A stretch of 64,000 nucleotides of DNA, taken from assembly GCA_014323675.1 (NCBI GenBank), contig JACONN010000002.1:310001-374000 (forward strand), in the 5' to 3' direction. Positions within the stretch are counted from its first letter, which is position 1; every line of letters starts with the position of its first letter. The position numbers were made by a program, and so were the translations under genes. Origin of the DNA: Hormoscilla sp. GM7CHS1pb. Lineage in GTDB: Bacteria > Cyanobacteriota > Cyanobacteriia > Cyanobacteriales > Desertifilaceae. Under the pieces are notes generated by a model. It was not told the DNA's origin and made no database searches. It saw nothing but the letters and a program-made list of their open reading frames with translations. Shown one piece after another: positions 38,201 to 46,267 of this stretch.

Positions 38201-38432
38201 GTCGCCAGAAAACCACAGTAGCCTTTAATATTTGTTTAGTTGCGACTCTGGGAAAATCTAAACTAACTTCTGTGCTGGGCATCTCGGGACTTTTAGCATC
38301 AATTCCCAAGGCATAAGCTACCACATGGGTGCAAGTTAGGATCTGCTTCTGGGAGACTAAGAAGCCTGCACCAACAACTTTTCCGGTTCTCGAGTAAATC
38401 CTGACTACGGATGATTCAAACACTGTATTCAT
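35295..38432 (-). CDS. Trypsin-nSTAND-WD40 conflict protein, interrupted by a MITE and a frameshift
   Basis: One gene in three blocks. Block 1 (38432-36642) is a trypsin-like protease domain with triad His36 (TCTHVV), Asp87 (DEDIAGLEL) and Ser162 (GFSGAPV), followed by an nSTAND NTPase (CPYRGLSAFREEDAEFFFGRE; Walker A GPSGSGKS, 254-261; Walker B LLLVADQFEQL, 344-354). Block 2 (to 36136) joins after a G6 run at 36688-36693; seven G restore IREWETLGGWMEANREFR. It holds one membrane helix (FLLGGFIVAVLVAGVAVW). Block 3 (36014-35295) has five WD40 repeats. A 113-bp MITE separates blocks 2 and 3; excising it with one target copy reads REYNSIKVHQDVVYSV in frame. The repaired gene has exactly 1006 codons. 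Such proteins are viewed as sensors (WD40) that switch on an effector (protease). It is fourth in an operon with Trypco1. Confidence 0.85.
35410..36014 (-). repeat. Five 126-bp WD40 repeats, nearly identical
   Basis: The motif AGATACTTTCCATCGGGG recurs at 35455, 35581, 35707, 35833 and 35959, exactly 126 bp (42 codons) apart. Units differ at only a few bases, mostly in the variable HQDGVNS/HQAEVRS codons. The protein repeat is GHQxxVxSVVFSPDGKYLAS. Confidence 0.92.
36023..36135. mobile_element. 113-bp MITE-like element in the WD40 gene
   Basis: Terminal inverted repeats of 28 bp (GGCGTTGCACA...GGATGATG..C, 23 matches) enclose about 57 bp without coding capacity. The element is flanked by a perfect 8-bp duplication GATACTGT (36015-36022 and 36136-36143). 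Its removal restores the reading frame of the host gene. Confidence 0.88.
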
Positions 38433-38435
38433 TTT

Positions 38436-38753
38436 CTACTTTCCCTTCCATTTCAGGGTTATTTCGTAGTTGACCTCGGCCTCACCAGAAGCGATCACGG
38501 TCCCAAGTTCGGCACTCATCTTCAGCCCAAACTTGACTTCCACTTCGTCTGCCGGTTCATTCGGGCTCTGCACTTTCTTGATGATAGCATTGGCCACGGG
38601 TCCGATGGTCCCGATCGCCTGGGAGAAGTTCTTTTCGGCCAATTTAGGCACCCGATCTCCGAGTCCGATGCGATCGTCGGTGGGTTCGGGGTCTTCCACT
38701 TCCACGAAAATGGCGGTTCCGTCTTCAAAAGGAAATTCGACAATGCGTTTCAT
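38436..38753 (-). CDS. Trypco1-type (CU044_2847 family) protein
   Basis: A 105-residue protein: MKRIVEFPFEDGTAIFVEVEDPEP, then a helical middle (FSQAIGTIGPVANAIIKKV) and a beta-rich end, EVEVKFGLKMSAELGTVIASGEAEVNYEITLKWKG. This is the pattern of trypsin-co-occurring domain 1 (Trypco1), which is named for its link to trypsin-like proteases in conflict systems. Only three bases separate it from the trypsin-nSTAND gene downstream. By family precedent it may be a substrate, regulator or adaptor of the protease; this is not known here. Confidence 0.85.
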   Translation of the reverse strand: MKRIVEFPFEDGTAIFVEVEDPEPTDDRIGLGDRVPKLAEKNFSQAIGTIGPVANAIIKKVQSPNEPADEVEVKFGLKMSAELGTVIASGEAEVNYEITLKWKGK

Positions 38754-38785
38754 TGTTTGTCACCTCTGCTACTGTTCGTTTACAT

Positions 38786-39001
38786 CTATTTGTTAAGAAC
38801 TGCTTGCTCAGTCTCTAACTGCTTCTGCACTCGTTGTCTGCGCCTCACATAAAGGGGACTATTTTGCAATTCTATCTCAGCAAGAGCGTTTGCTTGTGCC
38901 AATAACATATTCAACTCGTCAAACCTCAAACAAACTTCCCGCAACCGAGCCACATTTCGCGCTCTCGTCTGGGCATCTGGGATTTTATTATCATTAGTCA
39001 T
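38786..39001 (-). CDS. Small helical protein of the STAND operon (gene B1)
   Basis: A 71-residue, mainly helical, charged protein (MTNDNKIPDAQTRARNVARLREVCLRFDELNMLLAQANALAEIELQNSPLYVRRRQRVQKQLETEQAVLNK). The ATG at 39001 follows AAGGAG by about 11 bases; an upstream extension of the frame lacks such a site. It lies between gene A1 and Trypco1, all in one direction with short gaps. A paralogue is encoded at 53846-54057, again directly behind a gene-A paralogue. I do not recognise a named family. Confidence 0.7.
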   Translation of the reverse strand: MTNDNKIPDAQTRARNVARLREVCLRFDELNMLLAQANALAEIELQNSPLYVRRRQRVQKQLETEQAVLNK

Positions 39002-39020
39002 TGTAAATTCCAACTCCTTT

Positions 39021-39380
39021 TTACCTCTCGAACAGTTGCCTCTGATACAGAGGCCTGTGTGCCGAGTCCCCTGAGACAAGAGCTCTGGCAGAGATATCGA
39101 AGTTCGCCATTGCCATTTCTATGGAGCGATACAGTAAATCTATGATAGCGGCAGAAGCCGCTGGTTGAGTCTGGGCCACCTGTAACAGTAGCCCGTAAAG
39201 ACGATTGTAAGAACTTCTTACCCTTTCTGCGGCATTGTTGAGTTCCTCTAATTCCGGGAGAGTTGCCTCTGTTTCCCCATACCGTTCAAACAGGTTAAAC
39301 TCTGTTTCTGTCGCCAGGTTAATAACTTGAAACAGGCGCGGCAGCACAGTTGTGAGCGTTGACTCTGGTAAATTTGCCAT
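39021..39380 (-). CDS. Small helical protein of the STAND operon (gene A1)
   Basis: A 119-residue helical protein (MANLPESTLTTVLPRLFQVINLATETEFNLFERYGETEATLPELEELNNAAERVRSSYNRL...QTQPAASAAIIDLLYRSIEMAMANFDISARAL). It is paralogous to 54054-54398: the LFxRxGETxxT...LxELxN block and QPxxS follow the same spacing. The C-terminal 20 residues (from ISARALVSGDSAHR) come from a short repeat shared with the intron relic at 9006-9059, so the native C-terminus has been replaced. It is first in the four-gene STAND operon. Function unknown. Confidence 0.7.
   Translation of the reverse strand: MANLPESTLTTVLPRLFQVINLATETEFNLFERYGETEATLPELEELNNAAERVRSSYNRLYGLLLQVAQTQPAASAAIIDLLYRSIEMAMANFDISARALVSGDSAHRPLYQRQLFER
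39056..39101 (-). repeat. Palindromic element forming the gene A1 C-terminus
   Basis: Forty-six bases starting CGATATCT (minus strand) match 9006-9048 with three mismatches. Here the element is translated as part of gene A1. Confidence 0.75.
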
Positions 39381-40080
39381 ATTGCCGACTCTTGATTGCT
39401 ATTAATTATATAACAATAAATTGTCATCTGTGAACTCGCATCGGTCCAGAAACCCGGTTTCTTAGGAGTTACCAAGTTTCTCAGATACCACAAGGGCGAA
39501 TTGGGTATACACCGGTTCTATCTCTACCCGGCGCAGGGGTCCGGAAGGCGATGCTCTGAGAGTAGTCCGAATTCCCACCGGTGCGCCTCCTGGCAGAATA
39601 GTAAACGCTTTAGCGTTTACTACGAATTAGGAACAAACAAGCAGCAAGAATATGACAGACAGGACTGAGAGAAAGGGTGTATCTCAAGAAGGGATTAAGA
39701 ATGCGACAGAAATATTATCCTTAGATGCTACCGGTGGCGATCGGGGGCCGTTGGGGGCCGTTGGGAGGGCGATCGGGCACCGGATATGTTCTGTGAGTGC
39801 GAGTATTTTTCACCGGTGCCGATTCTTCGAGAATTGTTGAGTATCGTTACGAAAGTTTACAGAATTGGGGGGAACTCCCCAAAAAATATCTTGACACTAG
39901 GGAGGAAATTAGCTAGCATAAAGAAGATGGCACCTGGGGCGATCGGTACCTAGAAGAGTAGGGAGTTACAAGATATCCTCTTATCTGCGATCGCTGAAAA
40001 AACTGAGATTGAAAAGAGAATTGCGGCTTGGAAAACTACTATAACCCGAACCTAACCCCCTATTCCTTGCCATAATTTAC
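39381..40080. other. Intergenic DNA, 700 bp
   Basis: Contains a perfect inverted repeat AGTAAACGCT-TT-AGCGTTTACT at 39600-39621 and no recognised gene. A 62-codon frame at 39652 (MTDRTERKGVSQEGIKN...) has a Gly/Arg-rich tail from a GGGGGCCGTT duplication and is not convincing. Confidence 0.5.
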
Positions 40081-41304
40081 TTGAAAATTAATCAGCTATC
40101 TGTTGGTATGAGTAATTTGGATGAAGTATTGCGGCAGTTTGAGGCGGCGGAAGCAAATTTATCGAAACTTGAAAAAGTATGGAATATTCTAGAAAAGAAT
40201 ATTCCTAAAGGAATCGCATTTGAAGATAAACCAGTCTATGAAAATGCCTGTCGTCATTATAAGCATATCCTTGCAGGATTACCATCGATTGATGATTGGC
40301 GACCTACGACATTGCCTTGTGGATTAGATGAAATAGCTCAGTCTCGCCTTGATAGTGAGGAGGGGGAATTTTCAAGTAAAAGAGAAGTAAATAGCAGAAT
40401 AGAAAAAATTGGCAAAGAACTGCAAGAATACAGATGTAGGTTTGACCAAAAGCGACGGGAACTTGTTCGAGATATAATATTACAACAGAAGAGCAATGAA
40501 ATTCAGCGTTTACTCACTCAACTTCAAGAAATTTATCCTATTGATGAAGCACAAATTGAGTATGGCGGCCAAAAAATTGATAATCCAATGTGGTGGGAAC
40601 TAAGAGAGCAAGTCAGGCAGATAGATGTATTACTTGGTAGCAGCATTCCACGTCCTTCACGTTGGAGTGATATGCAACGTCATTTATACTATGCACTAAG
40701 CATTGATTTAAAGGACATTGTTTGTTCAGATTGGCCATCAGTGAAGGAGGAACTGAAAAAATCGCTGTATACATCGAATGAACCAATTCCTGTATCAGTA
40801 AATGATCTATCTGATTTAGTTACATCCAAACCATCGGGTTCTGTCATAACTAAATTAAGATGGGAGAATCTGTCTGCCGAAGATTTCGAGCGTTTAGTAT
40901 TTAATTTAGTTGCTGGGGATGAGAATCATGAAAATCCCGAGTGGTCAATGCGTACCAATGCCGCCGATCGAGGTCGCGATCTATCTGTTTATAGGGTTTA
41001 TAAAGATAAGCTAAGTGGTGTGACTCGTAAGCGAGTGATTATTCAGTGCAAGCATTGGCTCAGTAAAAGTGTTGCTGTAGTAGATATCGCTGAGGCGAAA
41101 GAGAAGGTAAAACTCTGGGAATCACCGAGAATCGATATTTTAGTGATTGCCACTACAGGGGGTTTTACAGCCGATGCGGTCAGTCTTATTGAAAGGCATA
41201 ATGTATCAGATTCTGCGATGACAATAGAAAAGTGGGCAAAGAGCGATATTGAGAGAATTTTAGCTTCAAACCCTGCATTAGTCGCAGAATTTGGTTTACG
41301 ATGA
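40081..41304 (+). CDS. Coiled-coil protein with Mrr-like restriction endonuclease domain
   Basis: A 407-residue protein. Residues ~10-170 are mostly helical/coiled coil (EVLRQFEAAEANLSKLEKVWNILEKN; SRIEKIGKELQEYRCRFDQKRREL). The C-terminal ~125 residues form a PD-(D/E)xK domain of the Mrr/restriction type: WENLSAEDFERLVFNLV (conserved Glu), NAADRGRDLSVYRVY (Asp), RVIIQCKHWLSKSVAVVDIAEAKE (QxK), DILVIATTGGFTADAV. Such fusions are seen in type IV-like or standalone defence nucleases. The TTG at 40081 gives the longest form; the ATG at 40108 (MSNLDEVL) is a plausible alternative. It is not in an obvious operon. Confidence 0.75.
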   Translation: MKINQLSVGMSNLDEVLRQFEAAEANLSKLEKVWNILEKNIPKGIAFEDKPVYENACRHYKHILAGLPSIDDWRPTTLPCGLDEIAQSRLDSEEGEFSSKREVNSRIEKIGKELQEYRCRFDQKRRELVRDIILQQKSNEIQRLLTQLQEIYPIDEAQIEYGGQKIDNPMWWELREQVRQIDVLLGSSIPRPSRWSDMQRHLYYALSIDLKDIVCSDWPSVKEELKKSLYTSNEPIPVSVNDLSDLVTSKPSGSVITKLRWENLSAEDFERLVFNLVAGDENHENPEWSMRTNAADRGRDLSVYRVYKDKLSGVTRKRVIIQCKHWLSKSVAVVDIAEAKEKVKLWESPRIDILVIATTGGFTADAVSLIERHNVSDSAMTIEKWAKSDIERILASNPALVAEFGLR

Positions 41305-41425
41305 AAGGATTTCGCTAAAAGACAGATCGCGCAATCGCACTCGTTCCGAAAGTATGATGAATTTCCACTGTAGATAAGACGTAGGCCCCCAAATCGTGAC
41401 AAACGGAACCACTGGTATTAATTGT

Positions 41426-41647
41426 ATGAACATCACAGCCACCTTGAATGAGATTAAAGCCCTGAGCATTGAAGATCGGATTATGCTCGTGCAGGCAATC
41501 TGGGATAGTATCGCAGCAGAACAGGTTGGTCCAAAATTGACAGAAGCACAACGACAGGAACTCGATCGCAGAATAGCAGATGGAGAAGCTAATCCCAACA
41601 ATGTCTTGACATGGTCAGAGATGAGATCGTCGGTGAGTAATTGGTAA
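41426..41647 (+). CDS. Addiction-module component antitoxin, toxin absent
   Basis: From the ATG at 41426 the protein is 73 residues: MNITATLNEIKALSIEDRIMLVQAIWDSIAAEQVGPKLTEAQRQELDRRIADGEANPNNVLTWSEMRSS. This is the putative addiction module component family (antitoxins of RelE/ParE-type toxins), with the typical WDSIAAE and LTWSE motifs. The usual toxin gene right downstream is missing; a decayed DUF433 gene follows instead. An in-frame upstream start at 41396 lacks support. Confidence 0.8.
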   Translation: MNITATLNEIKALSIEDRIMLVQAIWDSIAAEQVGPKLTEAQRQELDRRIADGEANPNNVLTWSEMRSSVSNW

Positions 41648-41665
41648 ATTTGAGGGAGATTAATT

Positions 41666-41992
41666 ATGAGTCTGGTTTTAGAACGTGAAGCACCGCTGCT
41701 GCGAGAAGATGAAACAGGAGCCATTCGAGTAGGGAACTCAAGGGTTTTGCTATAATTAGTGATTATAGCTTTTCAGGATGGTGCGTCTCCTGAGTCAATC
41801 GTACAGCAATACTCAACTTTATCCTTGTCAGATGTTTATGCCACAATTGGCTACTATCTTCGCCATCAAGAAGCTATAGAAGCATATCTAGATCGCCGGG
41901 AATAGTTGGCAGAAACGGTGCGTCAAAAATTGTTAGAAGTTCAACCGGATCTGAGTTTAATTCGTTCGCGGTTGTTGGCTCAACAGAAATGA
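41666..41992 (+). pseudogene. DUF433 antitoxin with two nonsense codons
   Basis: One open phase from ATG 41666 to TGA 41992 is interrupted only by TAA (after RVLL) and TAG (after YLDRRE). Read through, it gives MSLVLEREAPLLREDETGAIRVGNSRVLL-x-LVIIAFQDGASPESIVQQYSTLSLSDVYATIGYYLRHQEAIEAYLDRRE-x-LAETVRQKLLEVQPDLSLIRSRLLAQQK. This is a standard DUF433 protein with RVLLExVI and GYYLRH motifs. Both stops are one substitution from Glu/Gln codons. DUF433 genes normally pair with DUF5615 toxins, which is not found here. Confidence 0.85.
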
Positions 41993-42051
41993 GCCATATC
42001 CAACAAAGCGTTATCATCTAGAAATAATGGTTTTTACGATCGCTTCTCTAC

Positions 42052-42903
42052 CTACATCCAACTGCGAGTCCCAAAATGCAGACAGGATTTAGAGGCGATC
42101 TGGGCCGCAGCAGCTAAAGCATCTGTAAAGTTGTGCTGTCCGATATAATGACAGAACGCCCCATGAAATATATCACCTGCTCCTAATGTATCAATAGCAT
42201 TAATTTGCGGTACCTGGATGCTGCCAAAACTGCCAGCATCCAGGTATTGAATGGGGTTTTCCCCCTGGGTGATGGCAATATGGGGAATACCCATGTCCGC
42301 AAGATAGGCCATCACCTCTTCGGGATTATGGCATCCAGGAGGAAAAAAGTTAGCAGAACAAATGGCATAATCTACAAAGGGCAACAGTTTGTCAAACCCA
42401 GGCTTCCAACTGCCCCCATCGATCGCCACGGGAATATGGTAAGATGTGGCCATCTGGGCAAGGTGACAGCCAACAGCCATCTGATGACCGTCAATTAATA
42501 GGATGTCAACCCCCTGCAAAATATCGGGTGCAACTCGATCCGGCCTGGCCTGGGATTTGCTCGCGTTCAGGGAAATTACTGCCCGTTCGCCCCGTGCTTG
42601 AGTGACAATAATAGAAGAGACTGGCGGGGGGGACTCTCTGGTGGGTTCCAAATCCCTCACAGCTACCTGATGACTATCTAGGTCAGCTAAGATCGGATTA
42701 GTCATGGGATGCCTGCCGACAACAGCAAGTAAAGTCGAGTGGTTACCCAGATACCCGAAAGTAACCGCAGCATTAGTAGCTGGTCCGCCAGCAGCAAAAA
42801 TATAATCGGCAGCAACAAGTTTCTGGTTAGGATGGGGAACATCCGCCGCGAGGTAGATAAAATCCAAAGTTACCAAACCCACAAATAGTCCTTTTCTTGT
42901 CAT
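42052..42903 (-). CDS. PfkB-family sugar kinase
   Basis: The 283-residue protein has both PfkB signatures: the N-terminal Gly-rich segment (FAAGGPATNAAVTFGYLGNHSTLLAVVGRH) and the C-terminal DTLGAGDIFHGAF with the catalytic Asp. It phosphorylates a sugar or nucleoside, but the substrate cannot be told from sequence. It is divergent from rsmI with only six bases between the starts, so the two promoters must overlap the coding regions or be shared. Confidence 0.9.
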   Translation of the reverse strand: MTRKGLFVGLVTLDFIYLAADVPHPNQKLVAADYIFAAGGPATNAAVTFGYLGNHSTLLAVVGRHPMTNPILADLDSHQVAVRDLEPTRESPPPVSSIIVTQARGERAVISLNASKSQARPDRVAPDILQGVDILLIDGHQMAVGCHLAQMATSYHIPVAIDGGSWKPGFDKLLPFVDYAICSANFFPPGCHNPEEVMAYLADMGIPHIAITQGENPIQYLDAGSFGSIQVPQINAIDTLGAGDIFHGAFCHYIGQHNFTDALAAAAQIASKSCLHFGTRSWM

Positions 42904-42909
42904 TATTCA

Positions 42910-43752
42910 ATGCTTTATGTAGTAGGCACGCCAATTGGTAATCGGGAAGATATGACATTCCGGGCCGTGCGGATCTTGAAAACAGTGCAGGCGATCGCCT
43001 CAGAAGACACGCGCCACACGGGCAAGCTATTGCAGCATTATCAGATTACCACACCCCAGGTGAGTTACCACGAACATAACCAGCAGCAGCGCATTCCCGA
43101 ATTGCTACAAATGCTCAAAGAAGGAAAGGATATCGCCCTGGTCAGTGACGCGGGAATACCAACAATATCAGACCCCGGATATGAATTAATTGTCGCCTGT
43201 AGGGAGGCTGCAATTCCTGTGGTGCCCATTCCCGGTGCTAATGCAGCAATTACAGCCTTATGTGCCGCCGGGTTGCCCACCACCAGGTTTGTGTTTGAAG
43301 GCTTTTTACCAGCCAAAGTCCAGCAACGCAACTCCCGCCTGGAATCTCTCAAATCAGAATCCCGGACTATTATATTATATGAGGCTCCCCATCGGATTCA
43401 GCAAACCTTGCAAGACCTCCTCGGGGCCCTGGGAGGACACCGCCCCATAGTCTTAGCTAGGGAGTTGACTAAACTACATGAAGAATTCTGGCGCGGTACC
43501 ATCCATGAGGCGATCGCCCTAACCCGCGATCGCCAACCCAAAGGAGAATTTACCATCCTCCTGGCTGGCGCCCAACAGCAAGATCGGGTATTTTCAGAAG
43601 AGGTTCTCAAAGCTGAATTAGCAGCTGCGATCGCACAGGGAATCTCCCGATCGCAAGCCAGTCGCCAACTCGCCCAACTCACCAACCTCCCCAGACGTAA
43701 ACTCTACCAGCTAGCTTTAGCCCTTCCCGATGTTATCTTACCTGATAACTAG
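42910..43752 (+). CDS. rsmI: 16S rRNA (cytidine-1402-2'-O)-methyltransferase
   Basis: The 280-residue protein starts MLYVVGTPIGNREDMTFRAVRIL and has EDTRHTGKLLQHY, ALVSDAGIPTISDPGYELIVACR, PIPGANAAITALCAAGLPTTRFVFEGFLP, and ARELTKLHEEFWRGT: all blocks of RsmI. It 2'-O-methylates C1402 in the decoding centre of the small ribosomal subunit using SAM. Length and start are normal. A small hairpin (AAGCACGAAGCGTGCTT) follows the stop. Confidence 0.95.
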   Translation: MLYVVGTPIGNREDMTFRAVRILKTVQAIASEDTRHTGKLLQHYQITTPQVSYHEHNQQQRIPELLQMLKEGKDIALVSDAGIPTISDPGYELIVACREAAIPVVPIPGANAAITALCAAGLPTTRFVFEGFLPAKVQQRNSRLESLKSESRTIILYEAPHRIQQTLQDLLGALGGHRPIVLARELTKLHEEFWRGTIHEAIALTRDRQPKGEFTILLAGAQQQDRVFSEEVLKAELAAAIAQGISRSQASRQLAQLTNLPRRKLYQLALALPDVILPDN

Positions 43753-43803
43753 CCTGGCAAGCACGAAGCGTGCTTACTACGAACGATTTACAGGGGATTG
43801 AAA

Positions 43804-44067
43804 ATGGAAAAAATGAAAATAATTCCGCCAGTATTAATCGCGATCGTCCTTGCCCTGTGGGTGAGTGCGATCGCCATCCTTTCCGTGCAGAACCCCACTG
43901 CCATATCATTAAAATTTCTCGGATTCCAATCAATTCGCTTGCCCCTAGGAGTTATGCTCGGATTTACTGTCGGAGTCGGGGTTGTTGCAGGTGCGATCGC
44001 GCAACCTCTTTTGACAATTGCCAGGGAGAGGAATGAGACAGAATACCCCGACTACGAATATGACTAA
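43804..44067 (+). CDS. LapA-domain (DUF1049) membrane protein
   Basis: From ATG 43804 the protein is 87 residues with two membrane helices (PPVLIAIVLALWVSAIAILSVQN and LGVMLGFTVGVGVVAGAIAQPLL) separated by PTAISLKFLGFQSIRLPL. This matches the lipopolysaccharide-assembly LapA/DUF1049 pattern (SVQNxxxxxLxFL...LPL). The role in cyanobacteria is not known. It is downstream of rsmI in the same direction. Confidence 0.85.
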   Translation: MEKMKIIPPVLIAIVLALWVSAIAILSVQNPTAISLKFLGFQSIRLPLGVMLGFTVGVGVVAGAIAQPLLTIARERNETEYPDYEYD

Positions 44068-44086
44068 AAACTGCACGAGGGAGGGG

Positions 44087-44971
44087 CTACAATGAATACA
44101 CCTGACCGTCAATCAGCAGGCGACTAATGCCCTTAGCTAGCAGATAGGAACTCACCTTTTGCAACATCGAGCCATCCGGAACCTTGATGACTCGATGACT
44201 GCGTTTAGAAAACCGGCGGGCTACCCGGTGATTCTCAAAAATGGGCAGAGTGGCCGACCCATTTTCCGCTGGTGGGATCTTCCCTAGCTCGCTAAAATCA
44301 TTCAGGGGTCGGGTAATCAACTCCGCCGCCTTGTCGATTACCACATAACATATTTTCGGCAGTTCTGCCTCCGACAAGGGCAGAATTTGAATCAATGTTT
44401 GGGACTTTTTCCCTAACCCAGCCAAATTAAGGGACTGCTTGGCAAATAGCCTGCGATCGGGCGATGATTCTTCCTCATCTTCAGAGTAATCCTCATCATC
44501 TTCATCATCATCTTGGTCTTCCAGCAGCAATTCCTCCCCTAGCAATTCCTCGATCGTACTAACTTGGGCTTGATAACTATCATCACCGATCACCTCGATC
44601 GTTGCATCCACTTCCGACTCAGGAGAAGCTATGGGAGTAATCTGTAAAGGTATTTCCGTCTGAACTATCTGGGAGGGGGGAGACTGCGACTCTGGTAAAC
44701 TAGGAGCTATAGATGCTTCCGGCTGCGCCATTACCTCCTCAGCCGACTCAAGAGTCGGCTGAGGCTTAGGAGGTTGACCCTTAGCCACAGCACGCTTTTG
44801 CTGAACCAGAAGTTCATATTCATCTGCTGGCAAACGGCTTTTCAGCAGGCGGCTAATCGTCGAATTACTGACGTTATAGCGACTGGCCAAGGTTGAGGTC
44901 GTATCTGCCGTTTCTCGATACAGAGCAATGATATCTATTTTTTCAGAATCTAACAGTTTTCTTGGGGCCAT
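44087..44971 (-). CDS. Conserved cyanobacterial HTH protein with acidic linker
   Basis: A 294-residue protein. The N-terminus is a helix-turn-helix (DSEKIDIIALYRETADTTSTLASRYNVSNSTISRLLKSRLP, residues ~8-48) like those of transposases. A long Pro/Glu-rich linker with a strong acidic run (LLEDQDDDEDDEDYSEDEEESSPD) joins it to a conserved C-terminal domain (LPKICYVVIDKAAELITRPLNDFSELGKIPP...RVIKVPDGSMLQKVSSYLLAKGISRLLIDGQVYSL). The linker contains an in-frame 28-bp palindrome (44737-44764). Probably a DNA-binding regulator; no function is known to me. Confidence 0.7.
   Translation of the reverse strand: MAPRKLLDSEKIDIIALYRETADTTSTLASRYNVSNSTISRLLKSRLPADEYELLVQQKRAVAKGQPPKPQPTLESAEEVMAQPEASIAPSLPESQSPPSQIVQTEIPLQITPIASPESEVDATIEVIGDDSYQAQVSTIEELLGEELLLEDQDDDEDDEDYSEDEEESSPDRRLFAKQSLNLAGLGKKSQTLIQILPLSEAELPKICYVVIDKAAELITRPLNDFSELGKIPPAENGSATLPIFENHRVARRFSKRSHRVIKVPDGSMLQKVSSYLLAKGISRLLIDGQVYSL
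44737..44764. repeat. In-frame palindrome in the HTH gene linker
   Basis: Arms CCTCAGCCGACTC and GAGTCGGCTGAGG with AA between. It encodes QPTLESAEE without breaking the frame. Confidence 0.75.
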
Positions 44972-44976
44972 GGGAA

Positions 44977-45770
44977 TTAAGAACGCCTCCGACTGCGGCG
45001 ATTGCGAGTGGTGCTGGTTGACAAATCATATTCTAGAGCAGCGCCTATGCCAAACAGGACCGGACTAAATATCCAAAACACTTCTATTAGTCCTCCACTT
45101 TCGTAATTAGCGACATGGTCTATGGCATAATTAAACCCCATGTCTGCTATGTAGAGCGAAAATGCCGCTGCCGCGATCATCTGCCATGACTGGGAGAAAC
45201 GTCCCCCCCAAAAAGCTAGCAGTAGGGTGGCCGCTGCTATTAGCAGCGCCACATCCAGAACCGTATACAGCAGAGTCACCGGTGCTTCTATATTGGCCAG
45301 GAGGTCCTCCAGTTTTATCACCCATTCTGGAGCTGTTGCTGTTGCCGCGATCGGGCTTGCCACCTCTACTATTTCTATATCTGCTGCCCCTATAGACAGC
45401 CACACTGCTATGGCGATCGCCACCACCCCTAGACCCCCGATTATCAGCCACTGAGTCATTTCCAGGTTTAGTCGCCGACTCGTCACTGCCTGGATCATGC
45501 TCCAAGACAGACAAATATAGGTAACCAGGTACAATATCTCCTGGGGAGACTGCCGGGTCTTGCTGCCAAACCAACTCCCAGAGGCCAAACAGCACATCTC
45601 CAATAAAGTAGGAAAGCATTCCCAGACCAATTAACAGCCACACATTCCGTCCGCTGACGATCTGAGGGCTCTGCCAGTTTCTCAAACATAATAGGGAAGC
45701 ACCCAGGTAAGCGGAACATTCAAAAATATAGGTAACAGAAGAGTACCAGTCTGGGGGATTAGTGCTATAC
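44977..45770 (-). CDS. Cyanobacterial multi-pass membrane protein, 5'-truncated and frameshifted
   Basis: The sequence WYSSVTYIFECSAYLGASLLCLRNWQSPQIVSGRNVWLLIGLGMLSYFIGDVLFGLWELVWQQDPAVS continues, after one base change of phase in the CCCC at 45543-45546, with EILYLVTYICLSWSMIQAVTSRRLNLEMTQWLIIGGLGVVAIAIAVWLS...LLYTVLDVALLIAAATLLLAFWGGRFSQSWQMIAAAAFSLYIADMGFNY...GIGAALEYDLSTSTTRNRRSRRRS. At least seven hydrophobic helices are visible. I know this as a conserved cyanobacterial protein of unknown function. No start codon is found before an in-frame TAG near 45776, so the first residues may be lost. Confidence 0.65.
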
Positions 45771-45819
45771 AGCTAATTCCCGTCCCCAGCAAATGGGGAC
45801 GGACCTCTAAGCTGTCCGG

Positions 45820-46060
45820 AGGCACTCTCACCGGCTTGCGAGACCTCTTCCTGTGGCAGAGCAACCTGACCGGCATGATCCCTCTGAGCTAGGAGGGCTC
45901 AGGTTGCGAAACCTTTGGCTGAAGAATAGCCACTTGACCGGCACTATACCCAAAATATCCAGGATTTGCCTTTGCCGGCAAGGAAGAAACAGCTGGAAAA
46001 CCCCCCATATGTGGTGACAAATAATATGATGTTTCCATTAATTCCCGTCCCCACAGGGAC
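45820..46060 (+). pseudogene. Relic of an LRR gene
   Basis: Translations in shifting frames give GLRDLFLWQSNLTGMIPLS, LRNLWLKNSHLTGTIP and LENPPYVV. They match blocks of the LRR protein just downstream (LRNLWLQGNHLTGDLP, RLENPPYVGVP). This is a decayed duplicate of part of that gene, placed immediately 5' of it. Confidence 0.6.
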
Positions 46061-46267
46061 GCTAACAGAGATCCTAGACCGATATCCTATCCCTTGTCAA
46101 GCACTACGCCAAAGATCCATAAACTTCAGCTTATATGAAGCATAAGAAAAAAAATTTCTCAAAACCCTTGACAAAACGCAATCGAGTTAGCTAGGCTGTA
46201 TTCATGCTCTTTCAGACCCATCCTTGGAGGAAAAGCCTATGACGGCTATCAACCTTGCGAAAGTGGG

